A stretch of 46,447 nt of DNA from Streptomyces iranensis (GCF_017874715.1 NZ_JAGGLR010000047.1:1-46447); one strand, 5' to 3'. Shown: positions 33,201 to 37,404, counted from the stretch's first letter. Notes: generated by a model not told the origin, from the letters alone. Numbers and translations: made by a program.

Positions 33201-34055
33201 GCCCCGGCGCTGCCGGTGGTATCGACGGTGACCGGGCATCTGATCGATCCGGATGAGATGGGCACGCCGGAGTATTGGTTGCGCCAGGTCCGGCAACCCG
33301 TCCGCTTCCAGGACGCCGTCCGCGAACTGGCCGAACACGGTGTGGGCACGTTCGTCGAGATAGGGCCTTCGGGGGCGCTGGCGTCGGCCGGAATGGAGTG
33401 TCTGGGCGGCGACGCCTCGTTCCACGCCGTGCTACGCCCGCGATCCCCAGAGGACGTTTGTCTGATGACGGCCATCGCGGAGCTGCATGCGGGCGGGACA
33501 GCGATCGACTGGACGAAGGTCCTGTCCGGCGGCCGGGCGGTGGATCTGCCGGTCTATCCGTTCCAGCACGAGTCCTACTGGCTGGCCCCGGCCGCCCCGG
33601 ATGTCACAGCTGTGACGCCCGTGGTCGCGGAGGAGGACGGTGAGTATGACGAGCCCTCCTATGCTGATGAGCCTCGCACCATGCTGGAGCTCGTTCATAT
33701 GGAGGTGGCGAGCGTCCTGGGCATGACCGACCCCAGCGTCATACTCGACGACTCGTCCTTCCTCGATTTGGGATTCGACTCGCTCAGCGCCGTTCGGCTA
33801 CGCAACCGGCTGTCGAAGGCCACCGGACTCGACCTGCCGTCCACTCTTCTGTTCGAGCACCCGACGTCGGCCGAATTGGCCTCGCACTTGGATGCGTTGC
33901 TCGATTCCGATATTGACGCGGCCGGCGTTTATGCCCTTCTGGAAGAGATCAACGAACTGGACAAAGAAGCCGTCGACATGACCGCGGCGGAACACAAGGC
34001 CATCTCCGAACTACTGGAACAGCTCTCGGCAAAATGGAGGACCGGGGACGAATAA
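15261..34055 (+). CDS. rapC: RapC-like modular polyketide synthase, four modules (rap modules 11-14)
   Basis: This 6264-residue megasynthase performs the last four chain extensions before the NRPS takes over; RapC is about 6260 residues as I recall. Residues 1-33 (MSEQDKVVEYLRWATAELHTT) form an N-terminal coiled-coil docking segment that should accept the chain from RapB. Modules: 11 (about 34-1617) KS-AT(malonyl)-dead DH-KR-ACP; 12 (about 1636-3200) the same; 13 (about 3220-5195) KS-AT(methylmalonyl)-DH-ER-KR-ACP; 14 (about 5228-6215) KS-AT(malonyl)-ACP. The C-terminal 50 residues (from DIDAAGVYALLEEINELDKE) are helical and probably dock to RapP; there is no thioesterase. The chemistry predicts hydroxyls at two positions, a reduced methyl-branched unit, and an unreduced final unit, matching C8-C16 of rapamycin. 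Methoxymalonyl use, as in FK506, is not supported. Confidence 0.95.
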   Translation: MSEQDKVVEYLRWATAELHTTRAKLDALTAAGTEPLAIVGMACRLPGGVSSPEDLWRLVESGTDAISGFPTDRGWDVENLYDPDPDASGKSYCVQGGFLDAAGGFDAPFFGISPREALAMDPQQRLVLEVSWEAFERAGIEPGSLRGSDTGVFIGAYPGGYGTGAGADLEGYGTTSGPSVLSGRVSYFFGLEGPAITVDTACSSSLVALHQAGYALRQGECSLALVGGVTVMATPDVFTEFARQRGLATDGRSKAFADSADGAGFSEGIGVLLVERLSDAQAKGHQVLAVVRSSAVNQDGASNGLTAPNGPSQQRVIQTALSNAGLTTAEVDVVEGHGTGTTLGDPIEAQAVIATYGQDREQPLLLGSLKSNIGHTQAAAGVSGVIKMVMALQHALVPRTLHVDEPSSHVDWTAGAVELVTENQPWPDTDRPRRAGVSSFGVSGTNAHIILESAPTQAVDDAQPVDAPVVGSELVPLPLPLPLPLVISAKTQSALTEYEDRLRAYLAASPGVDVRAVASTLAVTRSVFEHRAVLLGDGTVTGTAVTDPPVVFVFPGQGSQRAGMGEELAAAFPVFARIHQQVWDLLDVPDLEVNETGYAQPALFALQVALFGLLESWGVRPDAVVGHSVGELAAGYVSGLWSLEDACTLVSARARLMQALPAGGVMVAVPVSEEEVEAVLCDGVEIAAVNGPSSVVLSGDEAAVLQAAAGLGKWTRLATSHAFHSARMEPMLEEFRAVAERLTYHTPRVTMAAGEQVTTPDYWVRQVREPVRFGDQVASCGDAVFVEVGPDRSLARLVDGIAMLHGDHEAQAAISALAHLYVSGVAVDWPAVLGNVPARVLDLPTYAFQHQRYWLEGVDRAVAGGHPLLGSAVRLAETSGVLFTARVSQSGDLWLRDQTVLPAAVFAEMALAAADETGCGLVEELTVEALPLLPDDGAVEVQTWVSEPDEAGRRRLSIHARYSDGEPWTRLATATLTTTTGGVSGWQAGGVWPPVGAVPVETRVPSLRGVWRRGSEVFAEAALDDTHDATRFLLHPGLMTAALTAVGEEAPAVWQGLTLHARNPAELRVRLTSHDDGTLSVDAADSTGLPVLTARSLTLGAVPVYEPATNADDLLTLTWTEIPAPQQTGQTVSRFEDLASGGDVPVPEVVVFTALPDSSENSPDPLAQTRMLTAQVLQTVQEWLAGERFSDSTLVVRTGTGLAAAAVSGLMRSAQSEHPGRFILVESDDDSLTPDQLAATVGLDEPRLRISDGRYEVPRLTRITPGPPTDETWDPDGTVLVTGGSGVLAGIVARHLAAERGVRHLLLLSRSTPDEALISELGELGAQVDTAACDVSDRAGLAQVLAGVSPEHPLTAVIHTAGVLDDGVVESLSPQRLDTVLRPKADGAWHLHELTRDADLAAFVMYSSAAGVMGGAGQGNYAAANAFLDALAEQRRAEGLPALALAWGLWEDTSGLTAKLTGTDHDRIRRSGLRTITAEHGMRLFDTASHRGETVLVAVAMDPVREAEVPALLRSLHRPMARRAASAGGVQWLAALAPAEREKALLKLVSDGAATVLGHADASTIPVTAAFKDLGIDSLTAVELRNGLAKATGLRLPATLVFDYPTPAALAARLDELFTGENPVLVRTASAVGQDEPLAIVGMACRLPGGVSSPEDLWRLLESGTDAISGFPTDRGWDVENLFDTTGNSHRAEGGFLDAAASFDASFFGISPREALAMDPQQRLVLEVSWEAFERAGIEPNSLRGSDTGVFMGAYPGGYGIGADLGGFGATASSVSVLSGRVSYFFGLEGPAFTVDTACSSSLVALHQAGYALRQGECSLALVGGVTVMATPQTFVEFSRQGGLSADGRCKAFADAADGTGWAEGVGVLLVERLSDAQANGHQVLAVVRGSAVNQDGASNGLTAPNGPSQQRVIRQALANAGLTTAEVDVVEAHGTGTTLGDPIEAQALLATYGQDREQPLLLGSVKSNLGHTQAAAGVSGVIKMVMALQHGFVPPTLHVDEPSRHVDWSAGAVELVTENQPWPETGRSRRAGVSSFGISGTNAHVILESAPPIQLADTTVVGPVPGWVPLVVSARTQSALVEYEDRLRAYLAASPGVDVRAVASTLAVTRSVFEHRAVLLGDDTVTGTAGLDSRVVFVFPGQGSQRAGMGEELAAAFPVFARIHQQVWDLLDVPDLEVNETGYAQPALFALQVALFGLLESWGVRPDAVIGHSVGEVAAAYVAGLWSLEDACTLVSARARLMQALPAGGVMVAVPVSEGQAEAVLCEGVEIAAVNGPSSVVLSGDEAAVLQAAAGLGKWTRLATSHAFHSARMEPMLEEFRAVAERLTYHTPRLTMAAGEQVTTPDYWVRQVREPVRFGDQVASCGDAVFVEVGPDRSLARLVDGVAMLHGDHEAQAAISALAHLYVNGVTIDWPAVLGDVPARVLDLPTYAFQHQHYWLEGVDRAVAGGHPLLGSAVRLAETSGVLFTARVSQSGDLWLRDQTVLPAAVFAEMALAAADETGCGHVEELTVEALPLLPDDGTVEVQTWVSDPDETGRRRLSIHARYSDGEPWTRLATATLATTTGTVSGWQAGGVWPPVGAVPVETRVPSLRGMWRRGSEVFAEAALDDTHDATTYALHPALLTAALTTAGEETPAVWQGLTLHARNPTELRVRLTSHDDGTLSVDAADSTGLPVLSTRSLTLRTVPVYEPATNADDLLTLTWTEIPAPQQTGQTVSRFEDLADGDVPVPEVVVSTALPGNDDPLEQTRKLTAQVLHTIQEWLGEERFTDSTLVVRTGTGLAAAAVSGLMRSAQSEHPGRFILVESDDDTLTPDQLAATVGLDEPRLRISDNRYEVPRLTRITPEPPTDETWDPDGTVLVTGGSGVLAGILARHLVTERGVRHLLLLSRSTPDEALISELGELGAQVDTAACDVSDRAGLAQVLAGVSPEHPLTAVIHTAGVLDDGVVESLTQQRLDTVLRPKADGAWHLHELTRNTDLAAFIMYSSAAGVMGGAGQGNYAAANAFLDALAEQRRAEDLPALALAWGLWEDTSGLTAKLTGTDHDRIRRSGLRTITAEHGMRLFDTASRHSNPILVAAPMDPVRDAEVPALLRSLHRSVARRAASTGDSSAQWLAALAPAEQEEALLKMVRDSAALVLGHADASTVPAAAVFRDLGIDSLTAVELRNSLAKATGLRLPNTLVFDYPTPSILAARLRELFTGENPVPVRGPVSAVGQDEPLAIVGMACRLPGGVSSPEDLWRLVESGTDAISGFPTDRGWDAESLFDPDPDAPGKSYCVEGGFLDSAAGFDAGFFGISPREALAMDPQQRLIMEVSWEAFERAGIEPGSVRGSDTGVFMGAYAGGYGAGADLGGFAATASATSVLSGRVSYFFGLEGPAITVDTACSSSLVALHQAGYALRQGECSLALVGGVTVMATPQSFVEFSRQRGLASDGRCKAFADTADGTGWAEGVGVLLVERLSDAQANGHQVLAVVRSSAVNQDGASNGLTAPNGPSQQRVIQAALSNAGLAAHDVDVVEAHGTGTTLGDPIEAQALIATYGQDREQPLLLGSLKSNIGHTQAASGVSGVIKMVMALQHNTVPRTLHVDEPSTHVDWSAGAVQLLTENQPWPGTDRPHRAGVSSFGVSGTNAHVILESAPAAQPTEEAQPAVPPVVASDVLPLVISAKTHSALTEHEDRLRAYLAASPGVDIPAVASTLAVTRSVFEHRAVLLGDDTTIGTAMSDPRVVFVFPGQGAQWLGMGSALRDSSVVFAERMAECAAALSEFVDWDLFTVLDDPAVVDRVDVVQPASWAVMVSLAAVWQAAGVRPDAVIGHSQGEIAAACVAGAVSLRDAARIVTLRSQAIARGLAGRGAMASLALPAQEIELVDGAWIAAHNGPASTVIAGTPEAVDRVLTVHEAQGARVRRITVDYASHTPHVELIRDELLHITAGVGSQAPVVPWLSTVDGTWVEGPLDAEYWYRNLREPVGFDPAISQLQAQGNTVFVEVSASPVLIQAMDDDAVTVATLRRDDGDAARMLTALAQAYTHGVTIDWPAILGTTTARVLDLPTYAFQHQRYWLKSVDRASAEGHPLLGTVVALPGSDGVVLTGRVSLATHTWLADHAVRGNVLLPGTAFVELVVRAAGEVECDVVDELVIETPLLLPQTGGVQLSVSVAEADESGHRAVTVFSQANHTDTWTRHVSATISTSDTPLSPPETDTWPPAQAQPVNVADFYDQLMAEGYEYGPAFQGLQAAWRDGDTVFAEVALAEEQAQEAARYAVHPALLDAALHTCTLNTPDAEQGVGLPFSWNDIQIHATGPTTLRVVVIQEADGWSVRVADDTGRPVAAIGSLITRPVTADTLGSATDDLLTLTWTEIPAPQETSLAMGRFEDLADGNMPVPEVVVFTALPDSNENPPDPLNPLDPPDPLAQTRTLTAQALQAVQTWLTGERFTDSTLVVRTGTGLASAAVSGLIRSAQSEHPGRFILVESDDDTLTLHQLAATVGLDEPRLRINDGRYEAARLARTNTPEDSPLTIPDSRAWLLEQPRSGTLQDLALVPTDTAEQPLQPGEVRIDVRAAGLNFRDVVVALGMVNDNRPTGGEAAGVVLEVGPDVEDLAPGDRVFGVVAGSFGPVAIADRRMLGVIPDGWSFTTAASVPVVFATAYYGLVDLAGLSAGESVLIHAAAGGVGMAATQIARHLGAQIYATASTGKQHILREAGLEHTRIADSRTLSFQETFLNNTHGQGVDVVLNSLSGDFVDASLDLLPRGGRFVEMGKTDIRDPHQVTADRPGTSYQAFDLMDAGPDRLREIITEILSLFAQGALQPLPVQTWDIRQARDAFSWMSRARHIGKIVLTIPRKPDPNGTILITGGSGVLAGILARHLAAEHGARHLLLLSRTTPDEGLLNELAELGAHVDTAACDVSDRPALARALADVSPEHPLTTVIHTAGALDDGVVESLTAQRLDTVLRPKADGAWHLHELTRDADLAAFVMYSSAAGVIGGAGQGNYAAANAFLDALAGQRRAEGLPALALAWGLWDDTSGLTSGLTDTDHDRIRRSGMRTITAEHGMRLFDSASRHGEPVLFAAAMSPIRDVEVPALLRGLQTVKRPQTRTVARDDVGSQPLSARLTGRTSVEQHRIMLELVLGEAASVLGHSSPDAIATDTSFKDLGMDSLTAIELRNRLVAETGLQLPATMVFDYPTANALGAHLLDKLDIPPVQQRLDPPAPSADTGPAEPVAGEPSANEPIAIVAMACRLPGGVSSPEGLWRLVESGTDAISGFPTDRGWDVEGLFDPDPDAPGKSYCVQGGFLDTAADFDAPFFGISPREALGMDPQQRLLLETTWEAIERAQIDPKSLRGRDVGVYVGGAAQGYGVGVDQQHDNGITGSSVSLLSGRVSYALGLEGPGVTVDTACSSSLVALHLASQALRQRECSLALVSGVSVMSSPAMFVEFSRQRGLSSDGRCKSFAASADGTIWSEGVGVLVVERLSDARRLGHRVLAVVRGSAVNSDGASNGLTAPNGTSQQRVIRQALAGAGLTASDVDVVEAHGTGTKLGDPIEAEAILATYGQERSTPAWLGSLKSNIGHTMAASGVLSVIKMVEAMRHGSLPRTLHVDAPSPHVDWTSGSVALLTEHQPWPDDTKLRRAGVSSFGLSGTNAHVVLEQYQAPAPSVTPVTSVTPVTSVTPVTTNVPRPLPWVLSAQSPKALREQAGRLYTSLADDSEWNSLDIGYSLATTRSDFAYRAVAVGSGREDFLRALSKLADGASWPGLTTATAKSRRVAFLFDGQGTQRLGMGKELYDSSPAFARAWDTVSAGFDKHLDHSLTDVYFGAGGSTTAELVDDTLYAQAGIFAMEVALFGLLEDWGVRPDFVAGHSIGEATAAYASGMLSLEDVTTLIVARGRALRATPPGAMVALRAGEEEVREFLEQTGAALDLAAVNSPEAVVVSGEPDTVAAFEAAWAASGREARRLKVRHAFHSRHVEAVLDEFRTALESLKFRAPALPVVSTVTGHLIDPDEMGTPEYWLRQVRQPVRFQDAVRELAEHGVGTFVEIGPSGALASAGMECLGGDASFHAVLRPRSPEDVCLMTAIAELHAGGTAIDWTKVLSGGRAVDLPVYPFQHESYWLAPAAPDVTAVTPVVAEEDGEYDEPSYADEPRTMLELVHMEVASVLGMTDPSVILDDSSFLDLGFDSLSAVRLRNRLSKATGLDLPSTLLFEHPTSAELASHLDALLDSDIDAAGVYALLEEINELDKEAVDMTAAEHKAISELLEQLSAKWRTGDE
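15360..20110 (+). other. PKS module 11: KS-AT(malonyl)-inactive DH-KR-ACP
   Basis: KS Cys202 (VDTACSSS); AT GHSVGE (Ser628) with HAFH, a malonyl signature; KR with TGGSGVLAG, LDD (B-type) and GNYAAANAF; ACP GIDSL (Ser1578). The DH-like region (from HPLLGSAV, about residue 866) has lost its chemistry: catalytic His is Gln898 (WLRDQTVLPAAVF), the GxxxxP loop is deleted, and the catalytic Asp is Thr (HPGLMTAAL). The module therefore leaves a hydroxyl, as needed for the C16 oxygen of rapamycin. Confidence 0.9.
16685..16714 (+). repeat. Pro-Leu repeat in the KS-AT linker of module 11
   Basis: Five CCN-CTG units encode PLPLPLPLPL before VISAKTQSAL. The matching module 12 and 13 linkers have only PLV or PLVIS, so this is a local slippage expansion in a linker. 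Confidence 0.7.
20160..24870 (+). other. PKS module 12: KS-AT(malonyl)-inactive DH-KR-ACP
   Basis: KS Cys1799; AT GHSVGE (Ser2214) with HAFH, malonyl; B-type KR (LDD, GNYAAANAF); ACP GIDSL (Ser3161). The DH remnant repeats the module 11 lesions: Gln2484 for His, loop deletion, and LLTAAL instead of LLDAAL. From the AT onward the DNA is almost a copy of module 11 at a constant offset of 4758 bp through the AT and DH regions, so the DH was dead before the duplication or a conversion homogenised the two. Confidence 0.9.
24910..30840 (+). other. PKS module 13: KS-AT(methylmalonyl)-DH-ER-KR-ACP
   Basis: KS Cys3387; AT GHSQGE (Ser3817) with YASH (Tyr3913), methylmalonyl; DH intact (His4104 in DHAVRGNVLLPG; LLDAALH); ER from about 4527 (HAAAGGVGMAATQIA; ALGMVND at the stereo-control position); KR from about 4837 (LDD, GNYAAANAF); ACP GMDSL (Ser5155). 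It should add a fully reduced methyl-branched unit, corresponding to the C11 methyl and C12 methylene of rapamycin. It resembles module 1 on the opposite strand far more than modules 11 or 12. Confidence 0.9.
28447..28491 (+). repeat. Imperfect 9-bp tandem repeat in module 13 linker
   Basis: Roughly five 9-bp units encode PPDPLNPLDPPDPLAQ upstream of the ER. The same linker in module 1 has about three units (2761-2787). Confidence 0.7.
30930..34055 (+). other. PKS module 14: KS-AT(malonyl)-ACP, no reductive domains
   Basis: KS Cys5395; AT FDGQGTQRLGMG and GHSIGE (Ser5857) with HAFH, malonyl; ACP GFDSL (Ser6174). No KR, DH or ER lies between AT and ACP, so the beta-keto group stays, matching the C10 hemiketal carbon of rapamycin. 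KS and AT are visibly more divergent from the other modules here, pointing to a separate lineage. Confidence 0.9.
32221..32274 (+). repeat. 18-bp minisatellite (x3) encoding TPVTSV repeats in module 14 KS-AT linker
   Basis: Three consecutive 18-bp units lie at 32221-32238, 32239-32256 (identical) and 32257-32274 (diverged). They encode SVTPVTSVTPVTSVTPVT between the KS and AT. Expansion is tolerated because this is a flexible linker. Confidence 0.85.
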
Positions 34056-34122
34056 GAGGGTGTCACACGTGGCGTGTCTACCGACACTCGACATATCGGT
34101 TGGGCAAGAATAATTTAAGGTG

Positions 34123-34755
34123 ATGTTGGAATTGGGTAACCGCCTAAAGTTCAGATTTACCGGACCGCTCCTCGAAGCTGTCAACCCGCGCCTACAGGGC
34201 CACCCTTACGACGTACTGATGCGCCTCCTCGAGGGCGGCCGCATCGAGAACGTACTGGAATTGTGCGGCGGGACCGGATTCGCGTCGCGAATGCTGGCCG
34301 AAAGGCATTCGAAGGTACAGGCCACCTCCATCGATCTGTCACCCGAACTGACCGCGGTAGGCCGCCGCAAGTTGGCTTCGCGGGGGGTCGATAACGTCAC
34401 CCTGGTCGAGGGTGACGTCGCCGCCTTGCCTTACCCGGACGATTCGTTCGACACCGTGATGTCGGCCTTCGGTCTGCATGAGGTCCCGACCGCGGGCCGA
34501 CTCAGCGCGATCCGCGAGTCCGTGCGAGTGCTCAAGCCCGGAGGCCGCTTCGTCATCGTCGATCTGGACCGCCGGACAAAGTACGGGTGGACGATGGATC
34601 TCTTCATGAAGGTCATGGAGCCGAAGTTCGCCCCCGAGGTATTCGGAACCGGCCTGGTGGACCGGCTGAAAGAGAACGGTTTCACCATCGACCATCACGA
34701 GTCGGCCGGGCCGAACGGATGGACACAGTCGATCGTCGCCACCCTGGAGGCGTGA
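34123..34755 (+). CDS. rapQ: RapQ-like SAM-dependent O-methyltransferase
   Basis: This class I SAM methyltransferase of about 210 residues has motif I VLELCGGTGFASRML near residue 45, followed by SIDLSPEL and VEGDVAALPYPDDSFDTV (motifs II/III). RapQ is reported to methylate the C27 hydroxyl of rapamycin after RapN oxidation. The gene follows rapC by 67 bp on the same strand and is probably in its operon; the intervening bases hold no gene. The start is uncertain: ATG 34123 and GTG 34120 overlap in tandem, and the only purine-rich element (AAGG, 34117-34120) is unusually close to both. The gene ends at a strong terminator. Confidence 0.88.
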   Translation: MLELGNRLKFRFTGPLLEAVNPRLQGHPYDVLMRLLEGGRIENVLELCGGTGFASRMLAERHSKVQATSIDLSPELTAVGRRKLASRGVDNVTLVEGDVAALPYPDDSFDTVMSAFGLHEVPTAGRLSAIRESVRVLKPGGRFVIVDLDRRTKYGWTMDLFMKVMEPKFAPEVFGTGLVDRLKENGFTIDHHESAGPNGWTQSIVATLEA

Positions 34756-34763
34756 GCCGTCGT

Positions 34764-34810
34764 CATACGTCCGAGGGGCGGCCTCTGTAAGACCGCCCCT
34801 CGGACGTATG
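34764..34810. terminator. Bidirectional hairpin terminator between rapQ and rapO
   Basis: A perfect 18-bp inverted repeat, CATACGTCCGAGGGGCGG (34764-34781) and its complement (34793-34810), flanks an 11-nt loop. It sits between convergent genes just after the rapQ stop. There is no U-tract, as is common in actinomycetes. A stem this long and perfect is strong evidence for a transcription barrier in both directions. Confidence 0.88.
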
Positions 34811-34831
34811 TCGACAAGCTGCACGGACGGC

Positions 34832-34873
34832 TTCCTCAGTCCTGGGGTTCGATTCCTCAGTCCTGGGGTTCGA
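34832..34873. repeat. Perfect 21-bp tandem duplication spanning the rapO stop codon
   Basis: 34832-34852 and 34853-34873 are identical and adjacent. The second copy encodes the last residues of the ferredoxin (LEPQD and TGA). The first is an untranslated duplicate just after the stop. A single slippage event explains it and leaves the protein unchanged. Confidence 0.9.
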
Positions 34874-35093
34874 GCAGTTCGCCGGTCTCCTTGACCCGGA
34901 CGTGGATCGCCCCCGACGGGCAGGCCTGCGCGACCGCGATCACGTGCTCGTCCGCGTCGATCTCGCTCGCGCGGGCGCGCGACTGGTGCCCGTGCATCTC
35001 GAAGTACGCGCCCGCGCTGGCCGCGCAGACGGCCGAGCCGATGCACTCGGTCCGGTCGATCCACAGCTCCCATCGCGCCATGCCACTCACCAT
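34857..35093 (-). CDS. rapO: RapO-like [3Fe-4S] ferredoxin
   Basis: This 78-residue ferredoxin has Cys17-X5-Cys23 and Cys58-Pro, the three-cysteine spacing of actinomycete 3Fe-4S ferredoxins that pass electrons to cytochromes P450. Its ATG overlaps the stop of the upstream P450 (ATGGTGA, 35093-35087), so it is translationally coupled to RapN and is its likely partner; it may also serve RapJ. No reductase is seen in the window, so a host ferredoxin reductase must supply electrons. The stop codon lies inside a 21-bp tandem duplication. Confidence 0.93.
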   Translation of the reverse strand: MVSGMARWELWIDRTECIGSAVCAASAGAYFEMHGHQSRARASEIDADEHVIAVAQACPSGAIHVRVKETGELLEPQD

Positions 35094-36301
35094 GTCAGAG
35101 GCAGCGCTTCGATGCTGGGCACCAGCCGCCCGCGCAGGAACTTGATCTGCGGCTCCGGCACCGCGAACCGCAGCGCCGGGATGCGGGAGATGAGCGAGCC
35201 GAGCGCGGTCTGCATCTCCACCCGGACGAGCTGAGCGCCCATGCAGTGGTGCGCGCCGTGCCCGAGGGACATATGCGGGTTGCTCGTCCGGTGGAAGTCG
35301 ATCTCGTCCGGATGGTCGTAGATCTTGGGGTCGGTGTTGGCCGCATGCGTCTGGATCGCCACCGCCTCACCGGCCTTGACGATCGTGCCGCTGAGCTCGA
35401 CGTCCTCCACCGCCATCCGGACCCAGCTCGCCTGCTTGGCGATCGGGATGATCCGGAGCAACTCGTCGACCGCCTTCGGGATCAGCGAGAGGTCCCTTTG
35501 CAGCTCGGCGAGTTTCTCCGGGTGGGTCAGCAGGGTGTAGACGCTGTTGCCGATCGCGTTGGCGGTGGTCTCGTATCCCGCTATCAGCAGCGTGACGGCG
35601 AAGCCGACCAGTTCCGTCTCGCTGAGCCGGTCGTCCTTGTCACGGGCCCGCACCAGTGATCCGAGCAGGTCGTTGGTGTCCTGCTTGCGGCGTTCCGCGA
35701 TCAGCTCGGAGAGGTAGAGGTAGAGCGACTGGCCGGCCGCCATCACGACTTCCTGTGGGTAGGCGCCGTTCGAGAGCATCTGGTCCGACCAGGTCCGGAA
35801 CTTGGTCTGGTCCTCGACCGGCACGCCCAGCAGCTCACAGATCATGATGATCGGCAGAGGCAGGGCGAAGTCCTCCATCAGCTCGGCCGGGGCGCCCTTG
35901 GCCAGCATTTTGTCGATCAGATCGTCGGCGACCTCCTGGGTGCGCGGGCGCAGGGCCTCCATCCGGCGGCTGGTCAGCGCCTTGGTCGCCAACCGGCGCA
36001 GGCGGGTGTGTTCCGGAGGGTCCATCAGCATGATGACGGGCTGGTCCTGGATCGCCGGGAGGACCCGGGGCACGTCCTTGCCGAGCGTCGCGCTGCGGCT
36101 GAACCGCGGGTCCACGAACACCTTGGCGACGTCCTCCCAGCTGGTGGCCAGCCAGGTCTCCCCGCCGTACGGCATCAGGACCCGGCCGAGCTCACCGGCG
36201 TCCCGTAGCCGGTTGTACTCGGGGTGGATCTCGAGTCGCTGCATTTCGGCGAAAGGATAAGGGCAGGCCTTGGGGGTCTCACCCTGATCGGTCGTCGACA
36301 T
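35087..36301 (-). CDS. rapN: RapN-like cytochrome P450 (404 aa)
   Basis: A soluble bacterial P450; RapN hydroxylates C27 of the rapamycin precursor. Visible motifs are I-helix AGYETT (oxygen activation), ExxR (ELLR in the K-helix) and heme loop LGHGAHHCMG with thiolate Cys353. The usual Phe at the start of the heme motif is Leu, which I also recall in RapN. Start ATG 36301 (MSTTDQGETPKACPYPF) is preceded by GGAGACG and gives 404 residues, the RapN length. A longer frame to 36388 adds an Arg-rich leader that does not look P450-like and is rejected. It overlaps rapO by 7 bp. Confidence 0.94.
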   Translation of the reverse strand: MSTTDQGETPKACPYPFAEMQRLEIHPEYNRLRDAGELGRVLMPYGGETWLATSWEDVAKVFVDPRFSRSATLGKDVPRVLPAIQDQPVIMLMDPPEHTRLRRLATKALTSRRMEALRPRTQEVADDLIDKMLAKGAPAELMEDFALPLPIIMICELLGVPVEDQTKFRTWSDQMLSNGAYPQEVVMAAGQSLYLYLSELIAERRKQDTNDLLGSLVRARDKDDRLSETELVGFAVTLLIAGYETTANAIGNSVYTLLTHPEKLAELQRDLSLIPKAVDELLRIIPIAKQASWVRMAVEDVELSGTIVKAGEAVAIQTHAANTDPKIYDHPDEIDFHRTSNPHMSLGHGAHHCMGAQLVRVEMQTALGSLISRIPALRFAVPEPQIKFLRGRLVPSIEALPLTW

Positions 36302-36447
36302 TCTTCGTCTCCGTTCCGGATCGTTGAAAACCTCCTGGACGTTCGCGCCGGCCGATGGCGCCGCCATATCGCCGGGCGCGACCGTCAAGGCCGCCGAGCG
36401 TCAGGAGAAACACTCGGGCGGAGATCTTCAGAATAGGGGATTCGGGC

Positions 36448-37404
36448 TCACGCGCGGACGGCGATCTGGTGCCGGTAGCTTTCCATCGGCAGGCTGTCCA
36501 TCGGCGGCACGATGCCGAGTCGGCTGAGCATTTTGACCGAAGCAGGCGGCTGGTAGTCCGCGAACGTACCGCCGAACACCGTGATCTGGCTGTGCAGGGC
36601 GAGGGTACGCGCAAGCCGGTTCATCCGTTGCTTGTTCAGGGTGCTGCGGAGGTGACTGCCCGGGGCCATCCGCCGGCGCACCGCGGCACGGACTCGATCG
36701 GAGATGTCGTGATCGCTGACCCACTGCAGCTCGGGTATTTCCGCTGTGATCCGCCGCATCGCCTGGAGGCGCTGCCGCGTGAACACGTCGATGTGCGACA
36801 GCGCACCACCCGGGCGCAGCACGCGCGCGGCTTCCTGCAGGAAACGTCCCAGATTCGGGTAGGTGTGCGAGCTCTCGATGTTGACGAGCACATCCACCGA
36901 GGAGTCCTCGAAGGGCAGTTCCTCGGCATCGCCCTGAACGAACCGCAGGGTATCGCCGCGGGACAGCGTGGCGGTGGCGCTGGCGATCGCCTTCGGTGCC
37001 AGGTCCAGCCCGGTCATCCGGGCGGTGGGGACGAGGCGGGAAAGGAAGTTGAGCCCCTCCCCCATCCCGCAGCCGACCTCCAGGACCGCCTGGCCGTCGC
37101 AGCTCTCCAAGCCCTTCGGAAGGTCGCGCAGGGCCAGGTAGTAGAGCTGCTCGCTGAATCCGTCGGTGCCGTACTCGGTGAAACCGGGTAGCCTGGCCTC
37201 GATCTCGGCGACGAACTCGGAATCGTACACGCCCCAGTTCCACAGCTGGCCCTTCGCGGACATACCGGCGGCGAAGTCGTAGATGGAGGAGCTGGCGGAC
37301 TTGAAGGTGGCGGCCTTCGTCTCCGCCTGCGGGGTGCCGGATTCATCGAGATTGATGTCCGCGACACCGCTGGTGAAGGCGGTCACGACGTCGGGTTGGA
37401 TCAT
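36448..37404 (-). CDS. rapM: RapM-like SAM-dependent O-methyltransferase
   Basis: A 318-residue class I methyltransferase with motif I VLEVGCGMGEGLNFL near residue 107, GLDLAPKAI, and VQGDAEELPFEDSSVDV. RapM is reported to methylate the C16 hydroxyl of rapamycin, the oxygen left by module 11. Start ATG 37404 has GGAG about 8 bases upstream. The gene is followed by the rapN start after 146 bp and preceded by rapL after 215 bp, all on the minus strand. Both gaps are large enough for internal promoters; the upstream one holds two adjacent palindromes. Confidence 0.92.
   Translation of the reverse strand: MIQPDVVTAFTSGVADINLDESGTPQAETKAATFKSASSSIYDFAAGMSAKGQLWNWGVYDSEFVAEIEARLPGFTEYGTDGFSEQLYYLALRDLPKGLESCDGQAVLEVGCGMGEGLNFLSRLVPTARMTGLDLAPKAIASATATLSRGDTLRFVQGDAEELPFEDSSVDVLVNIESSHTYPNLGRFLQEAARVLRPGGALSHIDVFTRQRLQAMRRITAEIPELQWVSDHDISDRVRAAVRRRMAPGSHLRSTLNKQRMNRLARTLALHSQITVFGGTFADYQPPASVKMLSRLGIVPPMDSLPMESYRHQIAVRA

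Noticed and set aside
15261..34055. Methoxymalonyl extender units as in FK506
   Set aside because: The ATs carry the HAFH or YASH signatures, and no methoxymalonyl-ACP genes (fkbG-K type) are in the window.
36302..36388. 29-residue N-terminal extension of the RapN-like P450
   Set aside because: ATG 36301 has a good ribosome site and gives the expected 404 residues; the extension is not P450-like.
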